Origin: an uncultured Sutterella sp.
Lineage (GTDB): Bacteria > Pseudomonadota > Gammaproteobacteria > Burkholderiales > Burkholderiaceae_F
Direction of reading: 5' to 3'
NCBI GenBank assembly: GCA_949282745.1
Contig: CASDQM010000025.1
Location: 1 to 63,253 of the forward strand
DNA: 63,253 nucleotides
The translations under genes were made by a program, and so were the position numbers. The notes beneath the pieces were generated by a model. The model searched no databases and was not told the origin of the DNA. It saw only the letters and a program-made list of their open reading frames with translations. Shown here in pieces: positions 60,607 to 63,253 of this stretch (its first letter is position 1; every line of letters begins with the position of its first letter).

Positions 60607-61506
60607 TTATGACGCGTCGCCCGAGGCGTTCTGAACCATTTCCTTGGCGCGCATCCAGAACATCTCGCAGGCTTCGCCGAGACGCCGGTTGCGGCGTCGC
60701 ACGAGCTTGTGCGACGCGCGCCGTTCGGGCGCAAGCGGCACGAAGACGACGTCGTCCGTCGGACGGATCCGATAGGCCCCTTCAACGCAGAGCATCGCGC
60801 CGAAGCCCCGGCGCACGAATTCGAAACTGTTCGTCGCGAGGTTCTGCACCATCCGAACCTTGAGGTGTACGCGTTCGACGCCAAGCCACGAGGCGACGAC
60901 GTCGAGCACGATCCAGCGGCGCGGGAGAATGAGCGGAATCTCCGTTAGATGAGATACGTGCACCGCTTCGAGCTTCGCTTCGGGTGAATCCTTGCGCACG
61001 ACGATCCCCCAGCGGTCCGCATAGGGAAGCGTGATCGACTCGTACTTCGCCGATTCCACGGGTTCGAGCAGAATGCCGAGGTCGAGCCGATCCTGATCGA
61101 GCCCCGCGCGGATGTCGTCGCCGTCGGCCGAGTAGAGTTCGAACGTCACCTTCGGGTGTTCGGCGTACATGCGCGAAACGACGTCGCAGGCGAATTCCAC
61201 CACGGACGATTCGACGCACCCCAACCGAATCATGCCCGTAAGCGCCTCGGGCGCTTCGGACATGTCGCGCTTCATCCGCTCGTAGGCCTCGAGCATTTCC
61301 CGCGCGTGCGCCTCAAAGCGCATGCCGCGGTCGGTGAGCGTGAGACGCCGTCCCGTGCGGTCGAAAAGCGGCGCGCCGACCTCGTCCTCGAGTTCGGCGA
61401 TCCGCCGGCTCAGCGCCGGCTGCGACATGTGCAGCTGTTCGGCCGCACGCGTGATGTTTCCGGTGCGGCTCACCGCAAGAAAGGCCTGCAGTACGCGAAA
61501 GTTCAT
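60607..61506 (-). CDS. LysR-family transcriptional regulator next to the permease-amidohydrolase unit
   Basis: A 299-residue LTTR. The DNA-binding domain is NFRVLQAFLAVSRTGNITRA followed by AEQLHMSQPALSRRIAELE, and the effector domain starts near LTGMIRLGCVES. The ATG at 61506 gives the standard N-terminus; the longer frame would need a TTG start. It is on the same strand as and upstream of the APC permease gene, with about 500 bp between them. Control of that unit through the palindrome at 60107-60128 is inferred. Confidence 0.9.
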   Translation of the reverse strand: MNFRVLQAFLAVSRTGNITRAAEQLHMSQPALSRRIAELEDEVGAPLFDRTGRRLTLTDRGMRFEAHAREMLEAYERMKRDMSEAPEALTGMIRLGCVESSVVEFACDVVSRMYAEHPKVTFELYSADGDDIRAGLDQDRLDLGILLEPVESAKYESITLPYADRWGIVVRKDSPEAKLEAVHVSHLTEIPLILPRRWIVLDVVASWLGVERVHLKVRMVQNLATNSFEFVRRGFGAMLCVEGAYRIRPTDDVVFVPLAPERRASHKLVRRRNRRLGEACEMFWMRAKEMVQNASGDAS

Positions 61507-61569
61507 CGACTCTTTTCCCAAAAAATGCCAAGGCGGGCACCCCGCAGGGCGCTCCCTCCTTCCCTATTC

Positions 61570-63253
61570 TCAGGCATTTTGGGTTTCGGCGTCGGAAGCG
61601 CTTCGGAATTCCCGCAGTCGGTCGGAGAGTCCCCCTTCGCGAAGCGTCGGCGTCGTCGCCGCCTTGAGAAAGACTTCCTTTCGCCCGAAAATCACCGCTC
61701 CCCGCTTGGCGCGCGTGACGCCCGTGTAGAGAAGTTCGCGCGTTGCCAGGCTCGACTCCGCGTCTTCGGGAAGAATGATCGCGACCTCGTCGAATTCCGA
61801 CCCCTGGGACTGGTGAATCGTCATGGCGTAGGCCGCGTCAAAGCGAGGAAGCAGTCCCGGCGCAAAGGCGCATTCCTTGACCGTCGGCCCCTTGTCTCCG
61901 AACCACACGATGGTCTGCGAGGGATTTTCCGGATCGGGAAGGCACACGCCCGCGTCCCCGTTGAAGAGTCCGATCGTGTCGTCGTTCGTGCGCACGATGA
62001 GCACGAACCCCGCAAACCAGTCGCCCCCGCGCCCGAGGTCGGAGGAAACCGCCTCGGCCGCCCATTCGTTCAAGGCAGTCACGCCCGCGCGGCCCGAACG
62101 CTGCGCGGCGAGCAGTCGAAAGCGCGAGAGCGCGCGCCAGACGGCGTCCGCATACCTGCGGTAGTCGGCTTCATCCTCAAAGGTTTCTTTTTCCAACATC
62201 GTCTGAACCGTGGCGACGAAGTTTCGCAGTTGCTTTCGCATCCACTCGCGAAGCGCCGAGCTGATTTCACCGCCCCGTCCGATCGCGGGGGCGAACCGCA
62301 CGTATTCCCCGACTTCGGACTTCGTCCCCTTTCCTTCTTCCCAAGCCGCCTCGAGCGCTTCGACGGGCGCGTCGGGGTCGTTCACGAGCCTCGCGAGCCG
62401 TCCCACGGGCGAAGCCGCCCCGTAGCGGCGGGAGACCGTCAGAAACGCCCGGCAAAAGCGAAGCGCCCCCGCTTCGTCGGCGAGGTCCGCGTAGACGGCC
62501 CCCGGCCCCACGGCGGCGAGCTGATAGGGGTCGCCCAGAACGATCACGCGGGTTCTCTCCGGATCGACCGCGGCGAAGAACCGCGAAGCGAGTCCAACGT
62601 CGATCATCGAGGCTTCGTCGACGACGAGGACGTCCGTTTCCATCGGGGCCGACGCGCTCGGTCGCGAGGCGCCCGAAACGGGCATCGTGAGCCACTTGTG
62701 AATCGTGTGCTCGCGAATGCGGGCCTTGAGGTCGGCGGAACGAATGACGGCGCCCGCCTCCCCTGCCGCAACGTCGAAGAGCCGCGCATAGCGCGCGATC
62801 CCGTCCGAAACGGACTGCATCATGCGGCTCGTCGCCTTTCCCGTGGGGGCGGCAAGCGACACGCGCAGCATCGGATTTTCAAGGAAAAGCAAGAGGAGCA
62901 TCTTCACGACGCTCGTCGTCTTCCCCGTTCCCGGTCCCCCGCAGACAACCGTGAAGCGCCTCGTCACGGCGGAGAGCACGGCCGCGCGCTGATCGGCTTC
63001 GCTTTGCTTCGCTTCCGCGAGGCGTCGGGCGCGCAGTTCCGGGGCAAGTTCCGGAGCCAGGGTCGACTCGACCCAGGCGCGGTCGGCCGCGGCCATCGCG
63101 TCGAGAAGTCCCGTCTGCGCCTCGGTGGCGGCGACGGCGGGCATCGAGGCGAGTCGAAAGAAGCGCTGCGCGAGCGTGAGTTCCTCGAGGAAGAAGCGCT
63201 GCGGATAAAGTCGTCCGCCTTCGTCGTAGACGAAGGGAACGGAAGCGCTCTCG
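61570..63253 (-). CDS. recD: RecBCD exonuclease V, alpha subunit (5' part outside the window)
   Basis: The 561 C-terminal codons of a superfamily 1B helicase; the frame is open to the right edge. Walker A CGGPGTGKTTSVVKML, Walker B LVVDEASMIDV, VLGDPYQLAAVGPG (motif III), and the C-terminal AYAMTIHQSQGSEFDEVAII with LLYTGVTRAKRGA (motifs V and VI) are complete. The residues visible upstream (GGRLYPQRFFLEELTLAQRF) fit the RecD N-terminal region. With RecB and RecC it processes double-strand breaks and degrades linear foreign DNA; recB is presumably to the right. It ends 63 bp before the LysR start. Confidence 0.94.
   Translation of the reverse strand, partial: ESASVPFVYDEGGRLYPQRFFLEELTLAQRFFRLASMPAVAATEAQTGLLDAMAAADRAWVESTLAPELAPELRARRLAEAKQSEADQRAAVLSAVTRRFTVVCGGPGTGKTTSVVKMLLLLFLENPMLRVSLAAPTGKATSRMMQSVSDGIARYARLFDVAAGEAGAVIRSADLKARIREHTIHKWLTMPVSGASRPSASAPMETDVLVVDEASMIDVGLASRFFAAVDPERTRVIVLGDPYQLAAVGPGAVYADLADEAGALRFCRAFLTVSRRYGAASPVGRLARLVNDPDAPVEALEAAWEEGKGTKSEVGEYVRFAPAIGRGGEISSALREWMRKQLRNFVATVQTMLEKETFEDEADYRRYADAVWRALSRFRLLAAQRSGRAGVTALNEWAAEAVSSDLGRGGDWFAGFVLIVRTNDDTIGLFNGDAGVCLPDPENPSQTIVWFGDKGPTVKECAFAPGLLPRFDAAYAMTIHQSQGSEFDEVAIILPEDAESSLATRELLYTGVTRAKRGAVIFGRKEVFLKAATTPTLREGGLSDRLREFRSASDAETQNA

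Overview
The window looks like a high-GC betaproteobacterial chromosome segment, most likely a gut commensal of the Sutterellaceae (Burkholderiales). The grounds are an Arg32-type elongation factor P with its rhamnosyltransferase EarP, a glutathione importer in gsiABCD order, the uvrC-pgsA pair, and many peptide, amino-acid and glutathione scavenging genes. The species assignment is inference. Most of the window is dense, ordinary chromosome; the unusual part is 27.4-37.7 kb.

Layout. 0.2-8.0 kb: M20 amidohydrolase, a RibD-C reductase, a hemolysin III protein, a secreted PLD nuclease, tRNA-Ser(TGA), an HD hydrolase, an MFS transporter, and a two-gene unit of CodA-like amidohydrolase plus PyrE-like phosphoribosyltransferase. 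8.2-15.2 kb: pgsA and uvrC, then earP, a haem/flavin reductase, a small membrane protein, efp and a dCMP deaminase. 15.5-18.4 kb: a glutamate-symporter-like carrier and a cytoplasmic gamma-glutamyltransferase. 18.5-27.3 kb: a truncated AAA-ATPase-like protein, a Sel1-repeat protein, gsiABCD and a second RibD-C reductase. The GGT, the carrier and gsiABCD together suggest import and breakdown of glutathione and gamma-glutamyl peptides.

27.4-37.7 kb is a type V-C CRISPR-Cas locus. It has cas12c (1295 aa, RuvC residues D974/E1065/D1277 present) and a stand-alone cas1 with no cas2. Two arrays have 25-nt repeats and very short spacers of 17-19 nt. A + strand RNA candidate between cas12c and cas1 presents a five-base loop complementary to the repeat, as expected for a scoutRNA. 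The block of cas1 5' end, leader, array and 3' end of the neighbouring PLD-helicase-DUF3427 gene is tandemly duplicated, which left a cas1 fragment and a frameshifted helicase fragment between the arrays. A third, roughly 90-bp copy of the helicase 3' end lies just beyond cas12c, so the cas module is bounded by direct repeats of that gene end. This suggests the module was inserted at, and then partly duplicated with, the helicase 3' end.

37.9-63.3 kb: ppiB, nrdAB (NrdA lacks the ATP-cone), an iron alcohol dehydrogenase, an orphan metQ with a long structured leader, a CysE-like protein without the catalytic region joined to trmJ, an EamA permease, a broken cyclase gene, a small lipoprotein, an M20 peptidase, a haloacetate-dehalogenase-like hydrolase, suhB, mutS, a LysR-leuC-leuD unit, a YtcJ-type amidohydrolase with an APC permease and a LysR regulator, and the 3' part of recD running off the right edge. 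Intrinsic terminators with GC-rich stems follow many genes.
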